The notes beneath the pieces are model-generated. The model was not told the origin of the DNA. It searched no databases and saw only the letters and a list, made by a program, of their open reading frames with translations. Shown in pieces: positions 44,926 to 53,613 of a DNA stretch of 64,000 nucleotides (within the stretch, counting starts at the first letter, position 1; the number at the start of each line of letters is the position of its first letter). This DNA is from JAWKWH01 sp040830725. Lineage in GTDB: Bacteria > Pseudomonadota > Alphaproteobacteria > Rhizobiales > Rhizobiaceae. The DNA lies in assembly GCA_040830725.1 (NCBI GenBank), contig JBFOMG010000039.1, positions 1 to 64,000 on the forward strand, written 5' to 3'. Made by a program: the position numbers and the translations under genes.

Positions 44926-46065
44926 ATGGCGACAGCAACCGACGTCCATGATTTGCAGGAAATTGCCCGCCGCCGCGTCCCGAAAATGTTTTACGACTAC
45001 GCCGATTCAGGTTCCTGGTCTGAAGGCACCTACCGAGACAACGAAGCGGCATTTGCGAAATACCGGTTGCGTCAGCGGGTGGCCGTCAATATCGACCAGC
45101 GCTCACTGGCGACCAAGATGATCGGGCGCGACGTCACGATGCCGGTTGCGCTTGCTCCGGTAGGACTGACCGGCATGCAACATGCCAATGGCGAGATACT
45201 TGCTGCTCGCGCGGCGGCAAAATTCGGTGTTCCATTCACGCTCTCGACGATGAGCATCTGTTCAATCGAGGATGTTGCCGAAGCGACCGGCGTGCCGTTC
45301 TGGTTTCAGCTTTACGTTATGCGGGACCGTGGCTTTGTTGAGGATCTGATTGCCCGGGCCAAGGCGGCTCACTGTTCCGCACTGGTTCTGACGCTCGATC
45401 TTCAGGTGCTGGCGCAGCGTCACAAGGATGTGAAGAACGGACTGTCGGCGCCGCCCAAGCCAAAGCCCGCAGTGTTGCTGGACCTGCTGCTCAAACCACG
45501 TTGGTGTTTTGAGATGCTCGGTGCCAAGCGGCGCACCTTTGGTAACATCGTCGGGCACGCCAAGGGTGTTGAAAACATGTCTTCCTTGTCCGAATGGACC
45601 CACCAGCAGTTCGATCCACAGCTTGACTGGGAGTCGATTGAATGGATCAAGGAACGTTGGGACGGACCGCTGATCCTGAAGGGCATCAACGATGTCGAAG
45701 ACGCGAAGATTGCCGCCAAAACCGGGGCAGACGCAATAATCGTCTCCAATCATGGCGGCCGGCAATTGGATGGGGCGGCCGCAGCAATTGATGTGCTGGG
45801 GCCGATTGTTGACGCCGTTGGCGACAAGATCGAAGTCCAGTTCGATAGTGGCATTCGCAGTGGTCAAGATGTGTTCAAGGCGCTGGCGCTCGGAGCCAGA
45901 TCAACCTATATCGGCCGCGCCTATATCTATGGTCTGGGCGCCATGGGCGAGGAAGGCGTGACCAAAGCGCTCGAATTTATCCGCAATGAACTGGATATTA
46001 CCATGGGGCTTTGTGGCGAAACCGACATAACCAAGGTGGGCCGGCATAATCTTTTAGACGGGTGA
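44926..46065 (+). CDS. lldD: FMN-dependent L-lactate dehydrogenase / 2-hydroxyacid oxidase
   Basis: A 379-residue TIM-barrel flavoprotein. KMFYDYADSGSWSEGTYRDN at the N-terminus, PVALAPVGLTGMQH, FQLYVMRDR, LILKGINDVEDA with the FMN Lys, and VSNHGGRQLDGA with the catalytic His and substrate-binding Arg. It oxidises L-lactate or another 2-hydroxyacid and passes electrons on to the respiratory chain or oxygen. ATG at 44926 with AGGAA upstream; the longer frame adds 24 unsupported residues. It is followed by glcDEF, so the block handles lactate and glycolate-type acids. Confidence 0.93.
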   Translation: MATATDVHDLQEIARRRVPKMFYDYADSGSWSEGTYRDNEAAFAKYRLRQRVAVNIDQRSLATKMIGRDVTMPVALAPVGLTGMQHANGEILAARAAAKFGVPFTLSTMSICSIEDVAEATGVPFWFQLYVMRDRGFVEDLIARAKAAHCSALVLTLDLQVLAQRHKDVKNGLSAPPKPKPAVLLDLLLKPRWCFEMLGAKRRTFGNIVGHAKGVENMSSLSEWTHQQFDPQLDWESIEWIKERWDGPLILKGINDVEDAKIAAKTGADAIIVSNHGGRQLDGAAAAIDVLGPIVDAVGDKIEVQFDSGIRSGQDVFKALALGARSTYIGRAYIYGLGAMGEEGVTKALEFIRNELDITMGLCGETDITKVGRHNLLDG

Positions 46066-46140
46066 GGTTGTGCCGGCTTCGATTGCCTTGGATTGGTGCA
46101 GATGGCAAACTGCGTCTGACAATGACTGCACGGTGGACCG

Positions 46141-47589
46141 ATGAGCGAAATTGCCTTTCTGGAGCCGGACAAATCGATCATCGCACGGCGCGATGAAATT
46201 GGCGAAGAACTGAGGCGATTGTTGCCGGATGACTGTGTCGTCACGGCCGAGCGCGAACTCGTCCCTTTCGAAACGGACGGATTTACGGCTTATCGCCGGG
46301 TACCGCTTGCGGTGGTGCTGCCGGAGACGACCGCGCAACTGTCCCGGGTGATGCGATATCTCGCCCATGAAGGCATTCCGGTGGTGCCGAGGGGTGCCGG
46401 CACTTCACTTTCCGGTGGTGCAATTCCTCAGGAAGATGCAGTCGTGGTCGGCGTATCGAAGATGAGCCGGATTCTCGAAATCGACCTGCCCAACCGGTTT
46501 GCCCGCGTCCAGGCAGGTGTGACCAATCTGGCAATTTCGGATGCTGTCGACGGCGACGGCTTCTTCTACCCACCTGATCCGTCATCCCAACTGGCATGTA
46601 CAATCGGCGGCAACATTGCCATGAATTCGGGTGGGGCCCATTGCCTCAAATATGGCGTCACCACAAACAATCTGCTGGGCGCCAAGATGGTGCTGTTCGA
46701 CGGAACGGTGATCGATGTTGGTGGTGCGGCGATGGACGCCCCCGGCTATGACCTTTTGGGGCTGCTGTGCGGTTCCGAGGGGCAGTTGGGGATCATTACC
46801 GAGGCGACTGTCCGCCTGATCGCAAAACCCGCCGGTGCGCGGCCTGTCTTGTTTGGCTTTGAAAATGGTGAAGCGGCCGGTGCCTGTGTCGCGGACATCA
46901 TCGGCGCCGGAATCATCCCGGTGGCCATTGAATACATGGACAAACCGGCAATTGAAATTTGCGAGGCATTCGCCAATGCGGGCTATCCGTTGGATGTCGA
47001 GGCGCTCCTGATTGTCGAAGTGGAAGGCTCTGAGGCTGAAATGGATGCGATGCTCGAGCGCATCGTCGCAATCGCAAAGAAGCACAACGTCAAAACGGTA
47101 CGCGAAAGCCAGTCGGCCACCGAAGCAGCATTGATCTGGAAGGGCCGTAAATCCGCATTCGGGGCAACGGGACGAATTGCAGACTACATCTGCATGGATG
47201 GAACGGTACCCCTTGGCCAGCTGGCTCACGTTCTGTCCGAGACTAGCAAGATCGTGGCCAGATACGGATTGCGGGTCGCCAATGTGTTCCATGCAGGCGA
47301 CGGCAATATGCATCCGCTTATTCTCTATGATGTCAATGATGCTGATGAAGCACGCAAGGCGGAACTGGCCGGCGCCGATATTCTCAAACTATGCGTTGAT
47401 GCAGGTGGTTGCCTGACCGGAGAACATGGCGTCGGAATTGAGAAGCGCGATCTGATGCTGCACCAGTACAGTGAAGCGGATCTTGGCCAGCAAATGGCAG
47501 TTCGGCATGCATTCGATCCGGATTGGATGCTCAACCCGTCCAAGGTCTTTCCGCTGGAAAGCCGTGGACTGAATTCGAAAGCAGCATGA
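46141..47589 (+). CDS. glcD: Glycolate oxidase, FAD subunit
   Basis: A 482-residue FAD-linked oxidase of the VAO type. The FAD-binding PRGAGTSLSGGAIPQ lies near residue 85, and PDPSSQLACTIGGNIAMNSG follows. The C-terminal region carries HAGDGNMHPLILYD and CVDAGGCLTGEHGVGIEKRD, typical of GlcD and D-lactate dehydrogenases. With GlcE and GlcF it oxidises glycolate to glyoxylate at the membrane. ATG at 46141; its stop overlaps glcE by four bases. Confidence 0.95.
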   Translation: MSEIAFLEPDKSIIARRDEIGEELRRLLPDDCVVTAERELVPFETDGFTAYRRVPLAVVLPETTAQLSRVMRYLAHEGIPVVPRGAGTSLSGGAIPQEDAVVVGVSKMSRILEIDLPNRFARVQAGVTNLAISDAVDGDGFFYPPDPSSQLACTIGGNIAMNSGGAHCLKYGVTTNNLLGAKMVLFDGTVIDVGGAAMDAPGYDLLGLLCGSEGQLGIITEATVRLIAKPAGARPVLFGFENGEAAGACVADIIGAGIIPVAIEYMDKPAIEICEAFANAGYPLDVEALLIVEVEGSEAEMDAMLERIVAIAKKHNVKTVRESQSATEAALIWKGRKSAFGATGRIADYICMDGTVPLGQLAHVLSETSKIVARYGLRVANVFHAGDGNMHPLILYDVNDADEARKAELAGADILKLCVDAGGCLTGEHGVGIEKRDLMLHQYSEADLGQQMAVRHAFDPDWMLNPSKVFPLESRGLNSKAA

Positions 47590-48785
47590 CAGGCGCCGGA
47601 AAGTTACTTCCCGACAGCGAGGAAGCCGCCGCGGCAATGGTCGCCGAGGCGGCCGGGATCAAGCGGACATTGGCCATCGAGGGCGGCGGCAGCAAGTCCA
47701 ACATCGGGCGGCCGATGTTTGCCGATAACACTATTTCATCAGCGAACTATTCCGGCATTTCACATTACGATCCGGCAGAAATGGTCATCAGTGCGAAAGC
47801 GGGGACATCTGTCAAGCTCATTGAAAGTGAGCTGGCAAATAAAGGGCAACGCCTGGCATTCGAGCCGATGGACTACCGGAATATTCTCGGTAGTGACGGC
47901 GAACCGACAATTGGTGCGGTCGCCGCGATCAACAACTCCGGACCGCACCGGATCGTTGCCGGTGCCGCTCGTGACAGCCTGCTGGGTGTCCGGTTTGTAA
48001 ACGGCCGGGGTGAGATCATCACAAACGGTGGCCGCGTGATGAAAAACGTCACCGGTCTCGATCTTGTCAAGTTACTGGCTGGATCGTGGGGTACATTGGG
48101 CTTCCTGACCGAAGTCACATTCAAGGTTTTGCCAGCACCGGAAACCCAGGCGACACTTTTACTCCTGGGCTTGGACGACGACGAGTCCATTCGTGCAATG
48201 GCACAAGCCATGGCAGGCCCGGATCAGATTTCGGGCGTTGCCCATGTTCCGGAGCTCGCCTCACAAAGCCTGCTCGATTGTGGCGCCGCGACGGCGTTGC
48301 GTATCGAGGGCTTTGCGGAATCCGTTTCATACAGGCTTGGGCGGCTGCGGAGCCGATTCAAGGACTCAGCTGCAATTGAAGTTTTGGACGAAAAGGCGAC
48401 CCGGCGCCTATGGATCGATCTGCGCGACGTCAAGCCATTTGCCGGCAAAGCAACCAATGTCTGGCGAGTATCGATGAAGCCATCGCAAGCCGCCAAGTTC
48501 GTCATGGCAATCCGCATGGAAGCGGCGGCTGATGCATATTACGACTGGCAAGGCGGTCTCGTCTGGCTATCAATCGAAGGCCCTGATCCGCAAGATCAGT
48601 TGATTCGCAACGAGTTGACAAAGCATGGCGGTGGGCATGCGACACTTGTCCGGGCTGATGAGCAGGTTCGTTTGCTCGTGCCGGTATTTCAGCCGGAGCA
48701 GGAGCCCGTGAAGCTGCTGTCACAGCGGATCAAACATGCATTTGATCCATCAGGCGTTTTCAATCCGGGGCGAATGGCAGCCTGA
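47586..48785 (+). CDS. glcE: Glycolate oxidase, FAD-binding subunit
   Basis: A 399-residue second FAD-binding subunit. EGGGSKSNIGRPMFADNTIS and VISAKAGTSVKLIESEL form the N-terminal FAD domain; VNGRGEIITNGGRVMKNVTG matches GlcE. ATG at 47586 overlaps the glcD stop (ATGA); its own stop shares a base with glcF. This tight coupling fits a fixed-ratio complex. Confidence 0.95.
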   Translation: MTGAGKLLPDSEEAAAAMVAEAAGIKRTLAIEGGGSKSNIGRPMFADNTISSANYSGISHYDPAEMVISAKAGTSVKLIESELANKGQRLAFEPMDYRNILGSDGEPTIGAVAAINNSGPHRIVAGAARDSLLGVRFVNGRGEIITNGGRVMKNVTGLDLVKLLAGSWGTLGFLTEVTFKVLPAPETQATLLLLGLDDDESIRAMAQAMAGPDQISGVAHVPELASQSLLDCGAATALRIEGFAESVSYRLGRLRSRFKDSAAIEVLDEKATRRLWIDLRDVKPFAGKATNVWRVSMKPSQAAKFVMAIRMEAAADAYYDWQGGLVWLSIEGPDPQDQLIRNELTKHGGGHATLVRADEQVRLLVPVFQPEQEPVKLLSQRIKHAFDPSGVFNPGRMAA

Positions 48786-50125
48786 TGCAGACGAATTTTT
48801 CGATCCATCAACTGGCAGATCCTGCCACCCGGGAGGTGGAGCAGATCCTGCGAAAATGTGTCCATTGCGGGTTCTGCACCGCAACCTGCCCGACCTATGT
48901 GACCCTTGGAAATGAGCTGGACAGCCCGCGCGGCCGCATCTATCTGATCAAGGACATGCTCGAAAATGACCGGGCTGCCGACAAGGAAACCGTCACCCAT
49001 ATCGACCGTTGCCTTTCTTGCCTTGCGTGTACAACCACCTGTCCGTCCGGCGTCGATTATATGCATCTGGTGGACCACGCCCGGGCCCATATTGAAAAGA
49101 CATATCGTCGCCCACTCTTCGACCGGTTTTTGCGAAGTGTGCTGGCAAATGTCCTGCCCTATCCGGCGCGATTTCGGGCCTCTATCGCAGCGGCGAAATT
49201 GGGCAGGCCATTTTCACGATTGTTAAAACTCGTTTCGCTTACCAAACCAGCCGCAGCGATGCTGGAACTGGCGCCCCGTGAATTGGCCGGCAGCTCGTCA
49301 TCGGCGGAGCCTGGTACCTACTCTGCGGTGGGAGAAAAAAAGGCGCGTGTGGCAATACTCAATGGTTGCGCCCAACCGGTGCTGGACCCCGGCATCAATG
49401 AGGCAACAATTTCGCTTCTGACCAGGCTGGGCGTCGAAGTCATGGTCGCTGAGGATGAGGGATGCTGCGGCGCGCTGGTTCATCACATGGGAAAAGAGGA
49501 ACAGGCGCTCGACCAGGCCCGGAACAATGTTGATACCTGGACGCGACTGATCGACCATGGCGGGCTCGATGCAATCATCATCACGGCATCGGGCTGTGGG
49601 ACCACCATCAAGGACTACGGGCATATGTTACGGCTCGACAGCGATTACGCAGCAAAAGCCGCCAAGATTTCCGAGCTGGCGATGGATATCACGGAGTATC
49701 TTTCGGAAATCAAACTTCCAAAACCGTCAATTCAGCCCAATTTATCCGTTTGCTATCACTCGGCATGTTCAATGCAGCATGGTCAGAAAATCACGCAACA
49801 ACCGAAGTCGCTACTCAAACAGGCCGGGTTTACGGTTCGCGAGCCGCGGGAAAGTCACTTATGCTGCGGATCTGCCGGTACTTACAACATCATGCAACCC
49901 GACATTGCCGCAAAACTGCGCGACCGCAAGGTGCGCAACATATCCGCGACCGGAGCAGAAGTGATCGCGACAGGCAATATCGGTTGTATTGTGCAAATCG
50001 GTTCGGGCACCGAACAACCCGTTGTTCACACAGTGAAATTGCTCAATTGGATCTATGGCGGCAAACGTCCAGCGGAGATCCCCGAATCTTTTAAAGCACC
50101 GGTTCAGGTTCAAGAATCCGCTTGA
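48785..50125 (+). CDS. glcF: Glycolate oxidase, iron-sulfur subunit
   Basis: A 446-residue protein with two 4Fe-4S motifs, CVHCGFCTATCPTYV and CLSCLACTTTCPSGV, in the first 90 residues, and two CCG-type blocks (DEGCCGALVHHMG, LCCGSAGTYNI) that hold a further cluster. It passes electrons from GlcD/GlcE to the quinone pool. The ATG at 48785 overlaps the glcE stop by one base. It ends the glc operon, ten bases before a convergent regulator gene. Confidence 0.96.
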   Translation: MQTNFSIHQLADPATREVEQILRKCVHCGFCTATCPTYVTLGNELDSPRGRIYLIKDMLENDRAADKETVTHIDRCLSCLACTTTCPSGVDYMHLVDHARAHIEKTYRRPLFDRFLRSVLANVLPYPARFRASIAAAKLGRPFSRLLKLVSLTKPAAAMLELAPRELAGSSSSAEPGTYSAVGEKKARVAILNGCAQPVLDPGINEATISLLTRLGVEVMVAEDEGCCGALVHHMGKEEQALDQARNNVDTWTRLIDHGGLDAIIITASGCGTTIKDYGHMLRLDSDYAAKAAKISELAMDITEYLSEIKLPKPSIQPNLSVCYHSACSMQHGQKITQQPKSLLKQAGFTVREPRESHLCCGSAGTYNIMQPDIAAKLRDRKVRNISATGAEVIATGNIGCIVQIGSGTEQPVVHTVKLLNWIYGGKRPAEIPESFKAPVQVQESA

Positions 50126-50135
50126 ACAGCGAGCG

Positions 50136-50498
50136 CTATTTGCGCGTTTTTGTCTCGATCAGGTCAATCAACTCCATCAACGCTCCCTCGTTGAGCAATC
50201 CAATTCTTTGTGCCAGCAAATTTGCCAACCGTGTCGCTTCAGGCGAGAGACCGGAAGTGTCGATAACCACTCGCGGGTGCGATTTCAGGGCAAGTTGCTG
50301 GAGCTGGTCCGCATCGTCCCAGATAATGTTGAAATAACCGATGATCTTCTGGGTCAATGGCCAGGTCGGGACACCGCGGCGGCCATGTTCCAGCGCAGAC
50401 AAATATGCAGGGCTGACGCCAATTGCTTCCGCCATTTCACGCTGCGTGACACCTTTCTTGCGCCGCAGGTCTCGCAGTTTGCTTCCGAATGGAGTCAC
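50136..50498 (-). CDS. XRE-family transcriptional regulator
   Basis: A 120-residue protein with a helix-turn-helix in the first 65 residues (LRDLRRKKGVTQREMAEAIG, SPAYLSALEHGRRGVPTW) and a C-terminal helical part (GALMELIDLIETKTRK). GTG at 50498 overlaps the TAG stop of the Smr gene by one base; the longer frame runs inside that gene and is rejected. Last gene of the Tim44-like/mltA/Smr/XRE run. Target unknown. Confidence 0.92.
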   Translation of the reverse strand: MTPFGSKLRDLRRKKGVTQREMAEAIGVSPAYLSALEHGRRGVPTWPLTQKIIGYFNIIWDDADQLQQLALKSHPRVVIDTSGLSPEATRLANLLAQRIGLLNEGALMELIDLIETKTRK

Positions 50499-51055
50499 TA
50501 CACTTTGCTCTGCCGCTTGAGCCTTACATAGATCGCGCCCTCTCCGCCGTGATGACGGGCAGCCTTGTCGTGCCCACTGACGATCCCGGTGAAGGGAGCT
50601 GTTTTCAGCCATGACGGGACCATGCGGCGCAACACGCCAGCGCTTCCATGGGAAGAGCCCTTGCCGGTGATAATCAGCACGTGGCGAAGACCGGCAGCGT
50701 GCGCGCGGTGCAGAAAAGCAAGCAACATTCCATGTGCTTCCGCCTGGTCCAGATCGTGCAAATCGATCGTTGCATCGATCGACAATCTGCCTTTTGACAA
50801 TTTGCGGCGTGTGGGCAAATCGATGCTGGAAGAGGCATTTTTGTGCCGCGGCGCTTGCGAAGCCGGCTGATAGGGTGGATGGGCAACCGGATTGACCAGC
50901 GAAACGGCTCCATTTTTGTGCGCGGAGTCGATTTCGGTGATCTCGGGCATGCATGGAATTGGTCGACCAGCGATCGGGTCAACCGACCGGGCCACTTTCG
51001 ACCAAAGGATCCTGTCCTCGACAGAAGGTTCGCCATGTTTACGCCGCCCGCTCAT
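50498..51055 (-). CDS. Smr-domain protein
   Basis: A 185-residue protein with a charged N-terminal half and a C-terminal Smr (MutS2-type) domain: IDLHDLDQAEAHGMLLAFLH, VLIITGKGSSHGSAGVLRRM, GHDKAARHHGGEGAIYVRLK. Smr domains nick or cleave nucleic acids in repair or mRNA surveillance. ATG at 51055 overlaps the mltA stop by four bases. Confidence 0.93.
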   Translation of the reverse strand: MSGRRKHGEPSVEDRILWSKVARSVDPIAGRPIPCMPEITEIDSAHKNGAVSLVNPVAHPPYQPASQAPRHKNASSSIDLPTRRKLSKGRLSIDATIDLHDLDQAEAHGMLLAFLHRAHAAGLRHVLIITGKGSSHGSAGVLRRMVPSWLKTAPFTGIVSGHDKAARHHGGEGAIYVRLKRQSKV

Positions 51056-52155
51056 GCCTGATCCATTACCAGTTGGCGAGGCAGTAGCGCAAAAAAATCT
51101 GCGTCGTGTTTGATGATGCCCGCTATCTCCCCGGCGGACTGACCAGAACCGACGAACAAGTCTCCGCGCGCAGGCCCGGTAATGGCCGAACCCGTATCCT
51201 GTGCAATCATCAGGCGGGAAAACGGCGCTCCGTCGACATGAGTAAGCGTGCCGGCGTGAACGAAAAACGGTGTTGCAAAAGTGTGAAGCAGGCGATCCAC
51301 GGCCATCGATCGCCCGGGTGTCAGCGGCACCTTGGCCGCCGCAACCGGCCCGAGTGACGGATCATCGACGGCCGCTTCGCGAAAGAAAATGAAGGACCGG
51401 TTCTGCCATAAAATCTCATCGATGCGGTCAGGGTTGGCGTCAAACCACTTTCGAATCGACTGCATCGTCACCTGTTGGCGTGGAATTTCTCCAAGATCCG
51501 CCAAAATACCACCCGGCCCGGAAAATCTGTGCCCGCTCTTTGCCGCATAGGTGATGCGCTTCTCGGACCCATCTTCAAACCGCAGACGCGCAGCACCTTG
51601 CACATGGATGAAAAACAGGTCGACGCGGTCGGCCAGCCACGCAATTTCCAGGCCTTGATCCTGAAGGGCTCCCTGCTCAATAGCGGAGCGATCAAAATAC
51701 GCCTCAAGCCCGTTACCGGTTTGCCGTGCAAAAGCCAGATACGGATCAAAACCTTCAGGTCGGTTGCTATCGTCAATACTGATCAAATCGGCAGGGCGCC
51801 GATACACGGGATAACAAAATCGTTCGGTCCGGGAATGCGACGCATGAACAATAGGTTCGTAGTAGCCGGTGACAAATCCTCGCTCACGATCGGTGGGGCG
51901 AACCCAGAAGGGCAGAAAATACGCTTCAAAGAACTGCCTCGCGCTGGCGCCGTCGGAAAGATTCGAATGGAGCGCAGCCGAGAAGGCTTTTGCGAATGCA
52001 GCGGATTCCACACCCAGAGATCCGGTTCTGTAGGGCTTTACTGCCGCGTGAGCGCCGCAGCGCTGAAAAGCCGTCAATGCCAGAGCATGATTGTCATTCG
52101 ACCAACCCGGAAGTTCTTCGTAGCCGCAGGCTTCGAATTGCTTGGATAGCGGCAT
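51052..52155 (-). CDS. mltA: MltA-type lytic murein transglycosylase
   Basis: A 367-residue MltA-fold enzyme cleaving peptidoglycan glycan strands with 1,6-anhydro ring formation. FVTGYYEPIVHAS, DLFFIHVQGAARLRFEDGS, GPGGILADLGEIPRQQ, and the C-terminal 3D domain RLMIAQDTGSAITGPARGDLF with its Asp residues. No lipobox or clear signal peptide is visible at this start, so export should be checked. It follows the Tim44-like gene by 18 bases. Confidence 0.94.
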   Translation of the reverse strand: MPLSKQFEACGYEELPGWSNDNHALALTAFQRCGAHAAVKPYRTGSLGVESAAFAKAFSAALHSNLSDGASARQFFEAYFLPFWVRPTDRERGFVTGYYEPIVHASHSRTERFCYPVYRRPADLISIDDSNRPEGFDPYLAFARQTGNGLEAYFDRSAIEQGALQDQGLEIAWLADRVDLFFIHVQGAARLRFEDGSEKRITYAAKSGHRFSGPGGILADLGEIPRQQVTMQSIRKWFDANPDRIDEILWQNRSFIFFREAAVDDPSLGPVAAAKVPLTPGRSMAVDRLLHTFATPFFVHAGTLTHVDGAPFSRLMIAQDTGSAITGPARGDLFVGSGQSAGEIAGIIKHDADFFALLPRQLVMDQA

Positions 52156-52173
52156 TTCCGGCGACTGTAGCGT

Positions 52174-52881
52174 TCAGTCTTCCGCTTCGGTTGCCACAAG
52201 TTTCCAGTTCGGATCGCGCGAGCGGGTGTCGCGGGCAAAGGTCCAGACATCCTTGACTTCGGCGACTGTTTCGGGATCGCCTTCAATCACATCGCCGGAT
52301 TTGTCGAGCGTTGCGGATATCAACTCGCTAACGAGGCGAATCGTAACATGGGCCTCGCCATCCTTCATCTCGGCCCCGACAATGTCGGCCTTGGAGATGC
52401 CGACAAATGATGACTGCACCTTTTCGTCACGTTCCTCGCGCCCCTTGATCGCCTCGACAAAACCGTCAAAGACTTCGCGCGACAGAAGATTCTTCAACGT
52501 TTTGCGGTCACCGTCCGCATAGGCCACGACAATCATCTCATAGGCCATCTTTGCGCCGTCGAGGAAATTGTTTGGTCCAAACGAGGCGTCGGCATCCTTG
52601 ATCGCCCGCAGGCCCTTGTTCACTGCCGACCCGGCCTTGGCGTATTTGTCGATTTCGCTGTATCGGCTGTCTGCGTCATCGCCACTTGAAGACTTTCGCT
52701 TCGGAAGCGCCACAACGTTATCGCCCGAGTCATCATTTGCGTCGATGCGATCGCGATTTGAATAGGGATCAAACGGCGGCCGCTCGTGCCCCGTTCTGCG
52801 CCCCAGTACATTTCGCAGCTGGTAGAAAATCACCACCGCAGCGACGAGAAAGAAAATCGTACCAAAATCGAAGAATTCCAT
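52174..52881 (-). CDS. Tim44-like membrane-anchored protein
   Basis: A 235-residue protein: an N-terminal membrane anchor (FGTIFFLVAAVVIFYQL), an acidic linker, and a Tim44/MRPL45 domain (FLDGAKMAYEMIVVAYADGD, SREVFDGFVEAIKGREE, DVWTFARD). ATG at 52881 is chosen; the 17 residues before it lack support. A protein of this kind, thought related to the origin of mitochondrial Tim44, is regularly beside mltA and Smr genes in alphaproteobacteria. Confidence 0.92.
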   Translation of the reverse strand: MEFFDFGTIFFLVAAVVIFYQLRNVLGRRTGHERPPFDPYSNRDRIDANDDSGDNVVALPKRKSSSGDDADSRYSEIDKYAKAGSAVNKGLRAIKDADASFGPNNFLDGAKMAYEMIVVAYADGDRKTLKNLLSREVFDGFVEAIKGREERDEKVQSSFVGISKADIVGAEMKDGEAHVTIRLVSELISATLDKSGDVIEGDPETVAEVKDVWTFARDTRSRDPNWKLVATEAED

Positions 52882-53075
52882 GTCCGAACCAAAATTCCTG
52901 CTTCGCCGCCAGCAGCCCTGAATTGCCGTCAAATCGGCCTGTTTATCTTCATCTATGATATAGAACGCAATTGGCGATCATTCAATTTCGCCATTTGAAT
53001 ACCTATCTCGGGTAAATAGGCCAATCAATCAAGATGGCATCTGCCAACAATTGGCGATTTTTGAAGGAAGAATTC

Positions 53076-53558
53076 GTGCGATTTTCAATTGTACCCCTGT
53101 TGTTGCTGGCCATTCCGCTGATGGAAATTGCGGCATTCATCGTGATCGGCGGACAAATTGGTGTTTTGGCGACCCTGGTCATGGTGTTCGTGACCGCGGT
53201 CATCGGTTCGATATTGCTGCGTATCCAGGGTTTTGGCCTGATCAACAAGATCAGGCGCGAAACTGACCAGGGCCGTGTGCCGGGACGCGAGCTGGTTCAC
53301 GGCGTCATGATCCTGATTGCCGGTGTTTTACTGCTTACGCCCGGATTTGTGACTGATACCCTCGGATTCCTGCTGTTTGTACCGGCAATTCGCGACATCG
53401 GATGGAATTTCGTCAAGGACAGGATTGTGGTTGCCGCCGGTCCAGGGATGGGTTCCCAGGGCGGATTTGGCGGGCCACGCCACCCGGGCGGCAAGACGAT
53501 CGATCTCGATGAAGACGACTTCACCAGTTCCGGCAACCCGGATTCTCCCTGGAGATAG
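53076..53558 (+). CDS. fxsA: FxsA family membrane protein
   Basis: About 160 residues, three to four hydrophobic segments (FSIVPLLLLAIPLMEIAAFI, LATLVMVFVTAVIGSILLR, MILIAGVLLLTPGFVTDTLG) and a polar Gly-rich tail. FxsA is a cytoplasmic membrane protein known in E. coli for relieving phage T7 exclusion by F; its general role is unclear. GTG at 53076 with GGAAG upstream puts the first helix right at the N-terminus; ATG at 53034 would add 14 polar residues. It is divergent from the Tim44-like gene. Confidence 0.88.
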   Translation: MRFSIVPLLLLAIPLMEIAAFIVIGGQIGVLATLVMVFVTAVIGSILLRIQGFGLINKIRRETDQGRVPGRELVHGVMILIAGVLLLTPGFVTDTLGFLLFVPAIRDIGWNFVKDRIVVAAGPGMGSQGGFGGPRHPGGKTIDLDEDDFTSSGNPDSPWR

Positions 53559-53613
53559 GTGAATCTTTCAGTTTCAGAGCCAGGTGACAAAGCAGATAGG
53601 GGGCTCAACTGCC

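Noticed and set aside
50125..50155. Short stem with a T-run between glcF and the XRE gene as a terminator
   Set aside because: The stem (GCGC/GCGC around TATTT) is only four base pairs and lies partly inside the regulator's coding sequence.
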